A DNA stretch of 64,000 nt from Adiantum capillus-veneris (GCA_014529385.2 CM043949.1:109179977-109243976); one strand, 5' to 3'. Shown: positions 1 to 11,215, counted from the stretch's first letter. The notes: generated by a model not told the origin, from the sequence alone. Numbers and translations are program-made.

Positions 1-1189
1 CATGTGGAATATGTCTCAAGTAAGGATGTCTGAAAAAAGAACATCCTATAAGTACAAAATGTACTTGTGTGTGGAGGTAACTGCAAACACTCTACGACGG
101 GAGTGAGAGGGACCCTCATTAGCCTTGCTCCTCACTGGCTAAAGCGGACTCCTTGAGTCTCTAGACCATGTTGTATCCCATGTGACAACATGTGCCAAAT
201 AAACCCTACAAGTGGGTCTATTACTACATAATGCAGAAACTTATTTTGGACACTATATCCCAAATGTCTTTGGCTCTTACATGACCTTGTCATTTGTATG
301 AAGAGCAAAAATGGATATGCATCGTATGTAGAAAAACCAAACCAAAAGAAACCAAAATAGATGCGTACCTGTAGCGGAGTGAAAAGCACCTACCCAAATT
401 TCCCGCCGACAAAGGCCTAGGAACACTAATTGAAAACTAGTGAAAGTCAAGTAGTAGTACACATGGAACCCTGGGTGTTGCCTTTGCAAATCAGATCCCT
501 TGGTTAAAATCAGAATTTTCAAACCCCTTGGTTAAATGTTGCACGAAAACTGCTCAACTAGCAGCCGATAGCATCTTAAGTCAACTCTGGAAGCTGAAAT
601 TATTAACGAGCCCTTGGCAGCTTATGGATTTCTTTCCTTGAAAATGCAAGTGTGAAGATGCCAAGAATTGATCATCAACCCTTGCTAAGTGATTTAGTAA
701 TCACAAGCCGGGTCTTACCTCAAAATTGTATGCATATAGGCACTCGTAGTGCGAAGAGGAGGAGTTGGAGTGGTATGCACAACTAGATCGTTTTCACACC
801 CAAAAACCCATAATCTTGGGTATTTTTGAACAGTTGTGTAGTCAAAACTGTTGGCTTCATCTATACACCTTAGTAGAGATAAGCCCTTACGAGTTTAAGA
901 CGTTCAAAAACTCAACTTGACTTTCACACTTAAAGTGTGGAGTGCTAAAAGAAAAATGCCCAAAAAAGCACTAATAGCAAGACTCTTGCTTGTCCATTAT
1001 AATCAATGGGTACTCAACTGGATAGAAGTGGTTGATTGTGAAATCAATCATTGATGGACTACAAAGAGATGGCTCTTAGCCATGCTAAAATAGGTGGTAA
1101 GAGATGGCTCCTAGCCCGTCCAGTTACAATATTGACATAGAAGATATCAATAAAATCATGCCTAGTTTCACCTTTCCCGCATAGAAGTT

Positions 1190-1193
<4 letters not shown>
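1..1193. other. non-coding stretch, no gene recognised
   Basis: No open frame here resembles a known protein family, and the short frames have no domain-like content. The composition is ordinary non-repetitive plant intergenic DNA. I see no LTR boundary, RNA gene or tandem array. Confidence 0.5.

Positions 1194-1253
<60 letters not shown>
1194..1253. repeat. (GA)n microsatellite
   Basis: An uninterrupted run of about 30 GA dinucleotides. It creates artificial Ser-Leu repeat frames on the minus strand, which are not genes. Confidence 0.97.
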
Positions 1254-1255
<2 letters not shown>

Positions 1256-3713
1256 GGGCTGAGGAAAACCCAGTATTCAAATGTATTGTATGCCCCGTGC
1301 AGACCATGTCTATGTCGTAGCTTATCCTGTAAGTGTACAACTGCGTACGTGTACCACATAAGTCACAGCTTGACCCACTGACCTTGTATGTGAGCATGAC
1401 GTACCAAGGAAACTGTAAACACGACACCTTGCCTGTGAATAACATAAAAAATGTTTAAAGATATCAGTTACTTAACTTGTCCTTGACAAAGTATTTAGTG
1501 TTATAGCGGAAGCGTACATAGTAATGAGATGGAAGTATGTCAAACTCATTGGCATGCCATGCACGCAGAGGCAGAAGCCTTGGCGACATTGAAGGTCTGA
1601 CAGATTGAGCTGAGACTAGAAATGCCTTGCACAATCAAGCATGGATATATCACAATTTGCCGTAGTCTTGATGTAAATTGTGACTCGTGAGCTTATATCC
1701 GCACGTTGCCGAATACCCATAACTGTGTCCAATGTCGTTGAGTAAAGTCACCGGCATAATTGTGACACTTGGTAAAAGCCTTGCATCTCATAAATGTTGT
1801 GAAAGCACTTTGCTGGGTGCAAAATAAAAACTCACTTAAACCTGGTCATAGCCATATGTGCTGCTTGAGTGATGTAGCTATTAGCATATTCCCAACTTTG
1901 GAAACCGCTATGCCGAATGTCAAAAGAGAAGCCGTGCGTCACATAAGGCATGGAGCTGTGCTCCTCTGTTAGAGGATCATAATCTAGGTTGATTGCATCG
2001 ATGATAGACAACGTGCCTAGGAGTTCTCTCCTAGTATTGCTTGCCAACATTGTGAAATAATAATTAGTGAGCGGCCTTGCCGAGTACCGTAACCGCACAA
2101 ATCACAGGCCATTCCTGACGTGGTTTTACATACCTAATGTAACTTGGGCATACGGGGCCTGCTCCAATCTAATGGTTGATGCATTGCCGATATACCCATA
2201 TAAGACCATGTGTTCATGCTCAAAGTCAAGACAAAATTTTAAGAAACTTGATCGCGTCGATCCACCACCTTGTGGATTAGGACGCCATATTGAAAGCATA
2301 TAATTTTGACAATTCATATCTAGTGCAAGAAGATAAACAAAGCATACCAAGATTTCAACCGTTCAAAGTGCCAACCTCGTATGGAGCAATTTGTCGCCGC
2401 ATTGGCTTGGATCCTCCCGTGCACTTTGAGCCTCCGCCAAAGGAAATAAGGAGTTGATCGACATCACGTGAGAGATTACGAACCCTTGTTCCATAAGCAA
2501 CCACTCCGATTAACTTTGAAAAACAATCAATTTTTTTGTGTTGGTGGCATGTGTTACATGCCAGTATATGTAGTCTTGCCGGAACCCGTTTTCCACTCCA
2601 ATTGCTTTGATGGAAATTTTGGTATCCCAATTTGCATAAGAAAATCCAAATTTGAACTTATAGCCAACTTTGCTGCAGGTTCTGTTCGTCATGAGAGTCG
2701 TACTGACAACTTTTAAGTTCAATGGGCCCGGTCAATAAATCTTTACCTCGTCCCTTTACCGGCCTTGCTTCTCAACACATGCATGGCTTGGTTTTCTTTC
2801 CTCACTGCCTTGACGATGAAGGTTTCTTGTATGAATCTTGCATGCCCTTCAATATTTGAATTTTTGAAATGGTGCATGCCGAAACTAGGAGTGTCAAAGC
2901 CATGAAATGTTGAGAGATTTGCATTATTCCGAGTGCTTGCCCTTGCTGTGTATGATGCTCGATCGATTCTGGCTACGGTTTCAACAACATGCCTTGCATG
3001 CCCTCCTTGCCGATGCCTTGCATATTGAGCACTCTTGTGGGTAAGGCCCCTAGGGTGGCCTTAGGACACCCTTAGGGCACCCATCCACCCCAAAAAAAGA
3101 ACGCCTGAGCAAGGCGATGGCGACGGCCACTACGTAGGAAAGAAGTCGAGCGAGAATGCGTTGTAGAACCCGTCCAAGGGCGGAGGTAGTGTCAAAAAAA
3201 GGTGAGAAGGGCAGGGCGAACCCGTAGAGCCGCTCTGTGAGAGATTTGGAGGTGGACGACCTCACCTCGCTTCCCCCTCCTTGGGGTGCTTGCACACGGC
3301 TCTCAACCCTCAGCCTTCGACCTCGTCTGCTAAGCGGCCATGCCCGTGCAGTCTTCCTACTGCTGCTCCTTCTCCCCCATGCGAGGCATGCAAAAGCCCC
3401 AATCTTGAGGACCATGCCCTCCAAGAGGGATAGAGAGAAAGCAAAAGAGTAAGAGATGCAACAAGCCAGGCAAGGCCCCCTTCCTCCATAGCTCTCCCCC
3501 CTTGAGCTCTGGCACCAGTGAAAGGCCTAGGAGACTGTGATGCCGGATCCACCACCCTACCACCCTATGTATAGACCGTCTCCTAGCCCTAGCCATAATA
3601 AGGATCCCCAATCCACACTAGTCCAGTCCGAGCCTCTAGCTCAGGTCCCTGACCCCCTAGATCGAGCCTTGCTCCTTAGGATCCTTGTCCTGACAGCAAG
3701 GCAATTTTAATGC
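1254..3713. other. non-coding stretch, no gene recognised
   Basis: About 2.5 kb with only short frames that show no recognisable domain. The part from about 3050 to 3700 is more GC-rich and has short frames on both strands. Their sequences look like chance translations, with Arg, Ser and Leu bias and no motif. Confidence 0.45.
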
Positions 3714-4596
3714 TTGTGAATTGCTCGCGGACATATAGACAACACAATGGCTAGCCTTTTGGCAATAGGAAAAACCATAGAGCTTGCACACAATGCATAT
3801 GCATTGTGGGAAAACTATATGGCTTGTCGTATTCCAAACAGTTTACCATTGTGTTGTTTTTAGGGCTGCTTAGCTATTTTAGGGCTTGAAAACCGCTTGC
3901 GGACATAAAAACAACACAATGGCAAGTTGTTAGCAATATGGCAAGACATAGAGCTTGCCCTCAATGCATATGCCTTGTAGGAAAGCTTTATGGCTTGCCG
4001 TATTGCCAAAGGGATCGACATTGTGTTGTTTTAAGGGACACGAGGCAATTTTAGCGCTTGAAAATCGCTCGCAAACATATAGACAACACAATGAAGATCC
4101 ATTTGGCAATACGGCAAGCCATAAAGCTAGCCCACAATGCATATGCATTGTAAGGAAGAAATATGGCTTGCCGTGTTGCCAAAAGGCATGCCATTGTGTT
4201 GTTTTTAGGGCCGCTAAGCTATTCTAGGATTTGAAAATCCGCTTGTAGACATATAGAAAACACAATGGCGAGCCATTTGGCAATATGTCAAGCCAAAGAG
4301 CTTGCCCACAATGCATATGCATTGTGGGAAACCTCTATGGCTTGCCGTATTGCAAACGGCTTGCCATGGCGTTATTTTCAAGGACGCTTAGCTATTTTCA
4401 GACTCGAAAACTGTTCGCGGACATATAAATAACACAATGGCAAGATGTTGGCAATACGGAAAGCCATAGAGCTTGCCCACAATGCATATGCATTGTGGGT
4501 AAGCTTTATGGATTGTCGTGTTGACGAACGGATCGCCATTGTGTTGTTTTTAATATGCGCTGTAGGTAAGCTCTATGGCTTGCCGTATTGCCGAAT
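3714..4596. repeat. tandem hairpin satellite, about 171-174 bp unit, five copies plus a partial
   Basis: Five head-to-tail units start near 3714, 3886, 4057, 4231 and 4405, and a partial unit lies near 4550-4596. Each unit is itself a long imperfect inverted repeat. An arm beginning near ACAACACAATGGCAAG is mirrored around the core CAATGCATATGCATTG (imperfect in unit 2) and returns to CTTGCCATTGTGTTGT. The symmetry centres fall at 3798, 3969, 4142, 4316 and 4487, so the period is 171, 173, 174 and 171 bp. Each unit could fold into a hairpin with an arm of roughly 60 bp. The period is close to that of many nucleosome-sized plant satellites. No coding content is supported, although short frames occur. 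Confidence 0.9.
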
Positions 4597-4735
4597 GTAG
4601 CTTAACCTAACCTAACCTAACATAGCTTAACCTAACCTAACCTAACCTAACGTAGCTTAACCTAACCTAAACTAACATATAAGATAACCTAACCTAACCT
4701 AACTTAACTTAACTTATAACCTAAACTTAACCTAA
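4597..4735. repeat. degenerate (CCTAA)n / (TTAGG)n array
   Basis: A run of TAACC pentamers is broken by AGCT- and ATA-containing variants. Read on the other strand the pentamer is TTAGG, the arthropod-type telomere unit rather than the common plant TTTAGGG. The array directly follows the hairpin satellite and grades into AT-rich DNA. A separate, very short plant-type AAACCCTAAACCCTAAA stretch lies at about 5046-5062. Confidence 0.85.
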
Positions 4736-4740
4736 AACAT

Positions 4741-5224
4741 AAACCCCCTCAATTGCATAATTTCAAAAACGACATAATTCAAAACGAAATTTCTTCAAAA
4801 CAATATTTTTTCATAAACCAAAAAACAAAAATCATAATTCAAAATGAAATTTCACATCACAAACCATAATTTCTTTTAAAGGATTGAAAGTTTAAAGCAT
4901 GAATTATTTTTTTATTAATATATAAATTAATTTAAATAAATTTAATATGCATTTAGAGGTTTGAGAACTCACATTCATCCTATTTGAGCAATAAAAGAAG
5001 TTGTAATGTCCTAGAACATGCCAAAACGCACACACAAACACAAAGTTAAACCCTAAACCCTAAATCTACAAGTAAACATAAAAACAATCTCACCTTAGTG
5101 TTATGGGCTAACCCACAAGCAAGATTAGCACTTTCGACAGCTTGTTTCGCACCAGATCTGTAAGAGGTGAGGAAGAAGAGATCTTGAGAAAAGGCGCAAG
5201 AAGAAGAGAAATACGCAGAGAAAG
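4741..5224. other. AT-rich non-coding stretch
   Basis: Strongly AT-rich DNA with A-runs and short near-repeats of CATAATTTC and AAACGAAATTTC, but no gene. It may be internal sequence of the element whose right end lies near 5470. Confidence 0.5.
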
Positions 5225-5470
5225 CCCGCGGTTTCATTTTTTGCAGGTATCGTCGATACATAAATCTGTATAGGTGTCAAAAAACGCGCCGGAAAGAGCG
5301 TCGAAAAGTGTCCGCGCGCTGACGTCAGAATAGGCGCCAGAACAGGCGTCAAAAATTTGAAAATCAATTTTTTAAAAAATTTAGCTCCCTCCATACATAC
5401 CCACACATATATCGACGCCGTGAGTGACGCCGGTAATGTGGCGTTGGAATTTAAGTGACCTATTGTAGTG
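5225..5470 (-). mobile_element. probable terminus of a CACTA (En/Spm-like) DNA transposon
   Basis: Read on the minus strand, the sequence begins at 5470 with CACTACAATAGGTCAC, the usual start of a CACTA terminal inverted repeat. For about 200 bp inward there are repeated GACGCC, GGCGTC, GCGCC and GACGTC motifs in both orientations. Such subterminal repeats are typical of the family and are absent from the neighbouring DNA. The element would extend toward lower coordinates. I could not find a matching plus-strand CACTACAATAGG end upstream, so the element is truncated or its other end has diverged. No transposase frame is seen. Confidence 0.5.
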
Positions 5471-6563
5471 TTTGTTTCTTTTAGAGGATCCTCTAGCACA
5501 AAAATGTATAGTTGGTGCATATAAATATGCCTAGATGCTATAGATGTCTCAAGTATATAAGATCATATACTATAGTGCTTTTAGATTTTTGCATCTCTAG
5601 GTAGTCATATAGATGAGGCATTTTCTAGGGTTTATAGAAATGTTCTCTAGGTCCTCACATACATTTTCTATGAGCATTTTCTTGACTCACCTATAAGAGG
5701 GTAACTCCAAGAGGTTGAGCAATAATTTTTTGTATGGAAACTAGTGATAGCAAATGGAGTGCACACCCATTGAAAGAAGTCTCCATGCTTCTAGAGTATT
5801 AGCTTCAAAGTTCATTGCTCCATATATCACAACATAGGAGCTTTAATACCAAATGTATTTGATAAGTCACCCTGCTTTTCACAAATATATATTTTTGATA
5901 CCAAGGATTACCTTTGCAATACATTGCACCATGACTAATATTTTAGAGGTACTGAAAAATATGGTACATTGTTATAACCTTATGTGCAAATGTTTAGTTT
6001 TTCTTGCATGACAATGCAATACTCAAACACACCAGCAAGAACAATGACTATTAATGAAATTCAATCTATGTGATAGCAATATCTTGCTCCCTTTGGATCT
6101 CAAGTTGCACCCAAAATACATGGACATAAAGATGAAAGGCATGTTGGGGACATCAAGATATTGCAAAACACTTTCAAAATAGAGGCTAATTTAAGAATTT
6201 CTAACAATCCATAGCTAGTTGCTCAATATAAAGAAGAGTTAGATACATTTATTTATGGTTACTTGATATAGATTTCTTAGCTAATATTAGGCTCTCGTTG
6301 AAACAAGAACTTGGGTGGATTCATCACTATAAGATTCATTTGATTTGGGTTCAAATTATAGATTTGAGAGAAGCGTGTAGACACTTAAATGTATATCCTG
6401 ATCTAGTTGAAATATAAGCACCACCAATAGTGAACTATATAGGTACATTCTATAGACTTTTTGGCAATGAATTAGTGTAACCTTTGAAATGTCCATGTTG
6501 TAAAACAAAATTCTTAGTTCATCTGAAAATTCTCCCTTCATCTATGTACTTATTGGTGGTCCT

Positions 6564-6569
<6 letters not shown>
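5471..6569. other. non-coding stretch, no gene recognised
   Basis: AT-rich DNA with frequent stops in all frames. I see no RNA gene, transposon end or protein domain. Confidence 0.5.
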
Positions 6570-6658
<89 letters not shown>

Positions 6659-6732
6659 ATGCATGTGCACACTTCCCTCATCTGTATACTTATTTGTGGT
6701 CTTCTCTCTCTCTCCCTCTCTCTCTCTCTCTC
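6570..6732. repeat. compound (CT)n(CA)n microsatellite plus second (CT)n run
   Basis: A CT run at 6570-6608 passes directly into a CA run ending near 6656. A second CT-rich tract follows at 6701-6732. They generate spurious frames of Ser-Leu, Thr-His or Cys-Val repeats. Confidence 0.95.
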
Positions 6733-7106
6733 GCATACACACATCATTTTGTTCAACTATTGTGAGTAAAATGGTAAAGTATTTTGCAAAAAAACTTCAT
6801 GAACATTGAAACGTTGAGTACTCTTCTTGGGTCCTCCATGTGGCTATGTGTGTGCGAGTGTGTTGGGGGAGAGGTGTCTATACATGTGTAAATTTTTATT
6901 TGGCCTAATGAAAAATACACTAAAGGTTGTTGGAATGCTATAAGGAATTGAAGTTGATTGCATGTGATAGAGAAAGCGAGGATTTCAAGGTGCCTTTTGA
7001 ATTCTAGCAAATCTCTCAACTAAACTTGCCCGTTTTGAACTAAAGTTTGTAACTTTGCATGTTCAAGACTCAACCATTCTCTCATGTGTGGAGGGTAAAA
7101 CAAAAC

Positions 7107-7109
<3 letters not shown>

Positions 7110-7142
<33 letters not shown>
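7110..7142. repeat. (CT)n microsatellite
   Basis: A simple run of about 16 CT dinucleotides. There is no gene around it. Confidence 0.95.
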
Positions 7143-7145
<3 letters not shown>

Positions 7146-7471
7146 TTTATCGAGTGAGGGAGAATTGGTTGCTCTAGTCAACAATACCATAGACAACACA
7201 AATGAGCTTGCATGTGTAACAAGACCAAGCACCTACACATCACAAGTATGGGCGGGATTTCCACGTCCTTATCATAGGGTCTTTTGAAGTTGACCTCGAA
7301 AGCCTCCACTCTTTCCATCAACCGTTTTTTCAAGCCAAAAGCAAAACGTACTTGAAAAGGGATTTTTGCAAACATTGCTAGTAATTTTCATATGGTAACC
7401 ATGCAATATTGCAAAATTAAAGCATGCTATGGCATAACTACCTCCCCTCTTTCATGTTCGCCCATAGCCTC

Positions 7472-7546
7472 TGTGTGTGTGTGTAGGTAGGTAGGTAGAG
7501 GGAGAGAGAGAGAGAGAGAGAGAGACTAGAGAGAGAGAGAGAGAGG
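7472..7546. repeat. compound (GT)n(AGGT)n(GA)n microsatellite
   Basis: Short GT, TAGG and GA runs follow each other, with one interruption (ACTA) in the GA part. The following 480 bp up to the dirigent stop codon hold no recognisable gene. Confidence 0.9.
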
Positions 7547-8023
7547 CATTTGTTTCATCATAGCACCCAAGGAAGCCTGAATCAAGCTATAAGATAGATA
7601 AATTTGTAATATAAAAGAAGAAGTTATCCCTCCCCCCACACACACACAGAGGGATTTTTAATGACTAACTCTAAGAAAGATAACTAGCAGACATTCACAT
7701 GCAAAAAAGCTCCCACCATGAACAATATTTGCACTCAAATTTCTTTCTATAGATGTTGGTGGGCATCTTCTTTGAGGTTTCAAAGTAATTAACAGCCCTC
7801 AAGGTTATTTGTTGTAGAATAATAAACTCAAACATAATCACAAATTACTCATAGCTATAATCACTCATACCTCCTTAGTAAGGAGAGTCCATGAGTTGTA
7901 TTATTCATTGTGAAAGAACGGCACTATGATATTTATCAGCTACTGGGCAAGGAAATCGGGAAAGGATGGTTGATTGACTGATCAAAATTTGGCGCAATTG
8001 AAAACTTGTGATCTGATGGAGAA

Positions 8024-8662
8024 TCAATAGTAGAGGTCGAGGTCGAAGGAAAGGGTCCATGTGGCGGGGGCCGTATGGTCGATGGTGACGAGGCGGTTAG
8101 TGGCCAAACCTCGGGCGCCCAAGAAATCACCTGTTCCACCCACCACCGTGAGGTAGCGCACGGGGTCGACCTCGCGAATTTGGCCCAAGATGGAGATGGT
8201 GCCCTTGTAGTCACCCTCGGTGATGTTGGCCGTGAAGATGTGGAAGAGCGTGTAGCCCACTTTGTTGTTCAGCTGCCACAGGCCCTGAGCCACGCCGATC
8301 TGCTGCGAGGTGTTGGCGGGGCCCTCTGTCAAGGGGTCCTCGAAGGTGGAGGTGGTGCCGAAGGAGTACGGATTGGGCCACGTCACGTTGGGTGACAGCC
8401 CGTACACAGAGTTAAAGTAGTCCTTGTTGTCCACAACGGGGTTGTAGACGGTGTTGTGCAGGTAGAAGGTGAAGGCGCTAGGACCGCACAAAGTGCGATC
8501 GGCGGCCTTCTGCTTGCAGGCACGATAAGCTGCAGGAGCGGGAGCTGCAGCTGCGTAATAAGCTGGCAATAGCATCACCATGATGCAAATGACAGAAGCT
8601 AGCGCAGAGGTGGTCATTATTTGTACTATAACTACGGGCTCGTACAAGTTTGTTGACAGCAA
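8024..8662 (-). CDS. dirigent-family protein (secreted)
   Basis: A single-exon frame of 212 codons. If translation starts at Met16 (position 8617), the protein has 197 residues and begins directly with a hydrophobic stretch, followed by an Ala-rich cleavage-like region near residues 36-45. I prefer that start, because it puts the signal peptide at the N-terminus. The mature part follows the dirigent pattern in order: FTFYLHNT (64-71), FEDPLTEGP (107-115), IGVAQGLWQ (122-130), YKGTISILG (152-160), VVGGTGDFLGARG (173-185) and a beta-rich C-terminus. N-glycosylation sequons lie at NVT (92), NTS (117) and NIT (146). Two Cys residues (49, 59) precede the barrel. Dirigent proteins are extracellular beta-barrels that steer stereospecific coupling of monolignol radicals, or act on related phenolic or pterocarpan routes; the substrate cannot be read from this sequence. 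It is the only intact host-type gene recognised in the window. Confidence 0.9.
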   Translation of the reverse strand: MLSTNLYEPVVIVQIMTTSALASVICIMVMLLPAYYAAAAPAPAAYRACKQKAADRTLCGPSAFTFYLHNTVYNPVVDNKDYFNSVYGLSPNVTWPNPYSFGTTSTFEDPLTEGPANTSQQIGVAQGLWQLNNKVGYTLFHIFTANITEGDYKGTISILGQIREVDPVRYLTVVGGTGDFLGARGLATNRLVTIDHTAPATWTLSFDLDLYY

Positions 8663-8765
8663 CGTGCCGCAGTAAAGCAGGCAATTGGATATTAATTTGC
8701 TGCACGAGCTATAGCTAAGGTAGGTTTCGGAGGATGAATTATGTATGAGCCTGCTCTTGCATGTC

Positions 8766-8773
8766 TTTATATA
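8766..8773 (-). promoter_or_regulatory. TATA box of the dirigent gene
   Basis: Minus-strand TATATAAA lies about 104 bp before the first in-frame ATG (8662) and about 149 bp before the preferred ATG (8617). This allows a 5' leader of roughly 75-120 nt. It is the best TATA match in the short upstream region. Confidence 0.6.
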
Positions 8774-10012
8774 AGCGTGGAGTGACGTTGATCCAGTCTG
8801 CGCAAGTCGGGTCCAGTAGACTGACTTTTATCGCTGCCGGCGCTGCAGTGTCCCTCTTCGCCGTGGCAGTTTGGTAAACAAAATTTAACTGTTTTTTTAA
8901 GAACCGGATACAAGGGTGGACACTCGTCGTTGTTGACCAATGAGAAAACGACGTTGCACATGGACAATGGAAAGGCAGAAAGAAAAAGTACGCGCTGATT
9001 CCATGTGATATGGACCTCTGTTGTAAAGCCTAAAATTCAACACGCTGATTAAGTTCCATCAGAAATTGCGAGTTGGAGAAAAATCAATTTTGCAAACATA
9101 CGAAATTCCCTTCACGAATGATTCAAAGAGGAAATTTTCAAAATGCCCAGAATTTTTTGTAATTTAACTCTACTTTCTTCAAATTTTTCAAACGGAATTT
9201 TTCCTTCTCCCCGTGCCTTCATCCGGTTGTTTTAATTTCTCAAACGGCTCAAGGCTAAGCTGAGGCACACTTTTCCCGAACACTGGGTCACTTCCAAGTT
9301 GCAAGAGAAAAGCATATTTTTGGCTTCTTAAAACAAGCCATGCATCATGAGAGGTCGTTCAAGTGGGGCTTACAAGAATTGAAAACTTAAAGAGTTGGTT
9401 TCATTTTTTTAAAATCTAGTCTTGACTTTAAGAGCTATATCTATCAAGGCTCCATTTTTTTTTTGGAGTTTTCCTTGGTTTTACCTTTGAAAAAGGCAAA
9501 CATATACATAACTAGTCTTGCTTGGTGGGCCTTGCCATATAACATCTATAGAATGTAACAGGACATAGACAAATTGACTTTTAGCAGCTAGCTCTGAAGG
9601 AAACAAGAGCAAGACTAATTTGGGAAGGACGGCATTGCGTGAAAGGGATCTACAGTTGAAAAATGTCGAGACAAAGTTAAGTGAATCAATTATTAGATAT
9701 TATAGGGGTGGATACAGTTGAGATTATATCCAAGCGAGGTTGTACTACTATGTCTATAGATTAATGTTGGTGTGTTTTGCCTTTCTTCTTTTATAGTTGT
9801 TTGTGTTTTACCTTTCTTCTTTTGTAGTTATTCCCATGACAATGAATGAGGACAATAATTGTAACTTCACTTCCTGTCTTCTGTGTTATGGCACCGACAA
9901 TGGATGTTGCACTGTTTGCCGTACTGATTGTCAAGTCGATATTTTTAGTGATCATGCAGTGCACGCAAATTGCGATCGAATCCATCTCATTGAACTTAGG
10001 GTCTAGGAGCCA
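8774..10012. other. non-coding stretch upstream of the dirigent gene
   Basis: No gene is recognised. The first few hundred bases probably hold the promoter of the minus-strand dirigent gene. The rest, from 9000 on, shows only short frames without domains. Confidence 0.45.
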
Positions 10013-10690
10013 CTACTGTAGGACATTTATGTTATCCACGTTCATCTTCATTTCAAATTTTGTAATGTCAGTTTGATTGTACAATTTATTCAAGGCAAGG
10101 TTGTTATCGTGTTGGACATCCAACATGTGAGTACAGATTATTGCAGTAGAGTTGTTGATGTAGTCATGCACATGTGCTTCATCTAAAATACATGCACCCA
10201 AGGTACAATTGATCTCATCTACGACTGGTTTTCTTTCACAAAAAATGGTGAAGAACTGAAGCAATTCAGGGTCCGTTGCATGTCTTATAGAGCATGATAT
10301 CTTGTACAAAGTTGCATGTAGCCAGTGGACCGAGCTTGTGATATGGCATCTGTTACAAAGCTCCCATGCGTGACTACAAACTGGGGGTAGTTGGACAATA
10401 TTACCGAGCAAGTGAACACATTTGTTGTTGAAGGGATCTACCAATTTACTGCTTGTTACATTGGCATTTTGTCTTATGATAAGGTCAAAAAGTCGTTTAA
10501 GTTCATGGAGAGCTCGTCTATAATTATAATATCTGCCTCTTTTATGTCCAAATATCATTCATCGGTCTCATGAATAGAGAGAGGATACTGTTGATTCGTG
10601 GTTAGTATCTTGAACTGGTTATGGACTATAGATACAATGCTGCTAAGCCTTGTTGTTGCCGCTCCGATGACAAAGTGCCCAACAATAATA
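10013..10690 (-). pseudogene. PIF1-like DNA helicase remnant
   Basis: Minus-strand reading, using more than one frame, gives pieces of a PIF1-type superfamily 1B helicase in the right order. First comes GAATTRLSSIVSIVHNQFKI (about 10620-10680), matching the motif Ia region. Next is ADIIIIDELSM (about 10500-10535), the Walker B motif. The 181-codon frame at 10013-10558 then gives HLLGNIVQLPPV (the GDxxQLPPV motif), RHATDPELLQFF, VDEINCTLG and ILDEAHVHDYIN, followed by AIICTHMLDV. The Walker A loop was not found. At least one frameshift lies between the Walker B part and the QLPPV part, and a stop lies just upstream. The helicase could come from a Helitron or from a cellular or viral PIF1. DELSM rather than DEAPM argues mildly against a typical plant Helitron. 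It is not functional. Confidence 0.75.
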
Positions 10691-11215
10691 CAGAAGTGAG
10701 GGCAACATGAGTGTCTATTTCACTTAATTATCTGTCGACCTCCTTTATCACTATATATGTGAGGTATGCCGCCACGCAATAGAGACATACTTCTAGATTG
10801 TAAGAGAAGATGTCGCATTGCATGCTCCAATCTTTATACAATGCAATGATTCAAACCATGACCTAGCATATGGACAGTAAGCTAGTTTCAAGTTGGCTGC
10901 AATTTTCTCTTTAGCTTATTGACGCTTGGACTGTGTAATCTTCTAGGTCTTGAGAACTCCATGCGGAAAATAGGACATATATAGTATGGCATCAATTATT
11001 TAGACACCTAGTATGTATCAGTTATATATTTAGAGCTAAAGTAAAGATGCACAAGGTGAATTCACTACTGTGTGATACACCACATCCATTCACTACTTGT
11101 GTATTCACTATTGTAATACATCACATACATTTGGCAAGCAACAATATGCAAAAAGTTGCATGTGTAACTCACGTGCAAATGTTGATCGGCATTGAGTGTA
11201 TAGTTCTGAAAACGA
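10691..11215. other. non-coding stretch before element A
   Basis: No gene is seen. If the helicase was once complete, its N-terminal part should lie at 10691-10900 on the minus strand, but nothing convincing is readable. Confidence 0.4.

Noticed and set aside
1059..1445. Frames with long Ser-Leu repeats
   Set aside because: They are translations of the GA/CT microsatellite. The same applies near 6484-6765, 20045-20257, 33818-34100 and 46201-46508.
3130..3140. CACTACGTAGG as the partner end of the CACTA element
   Set aside because: It matches only the first six bases of the terminus at 5470, lacks subterminal repeats, and the flanking bases do not form a 3-bp duplication.
3237..3611. Several overlapping short frames in a GC-richer patch
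   Set aside because: They have Arg/Leu/Ser-biased composition, no recognisable motif, and overlap on both strands.
4597..4735. True chromosome end
   Set aside because: The array is short, degenerate, of the TTAGG type and followed by 59 kb of further sequence.
5125..5520. 131-codon minus-strand frame near the CACTA-like end
   Set aside because: It runs across the transposon border and shows no transposase or other motif.
8075..8395. Plus-strand 106-codon frame
   Set aside because: It lies antisense to the dirigent gene and has no domain of its own.
10391..10573. Plus-strand 60-codon frame
   Set aside because: It lies antisense to the helicase relic and has no domain.
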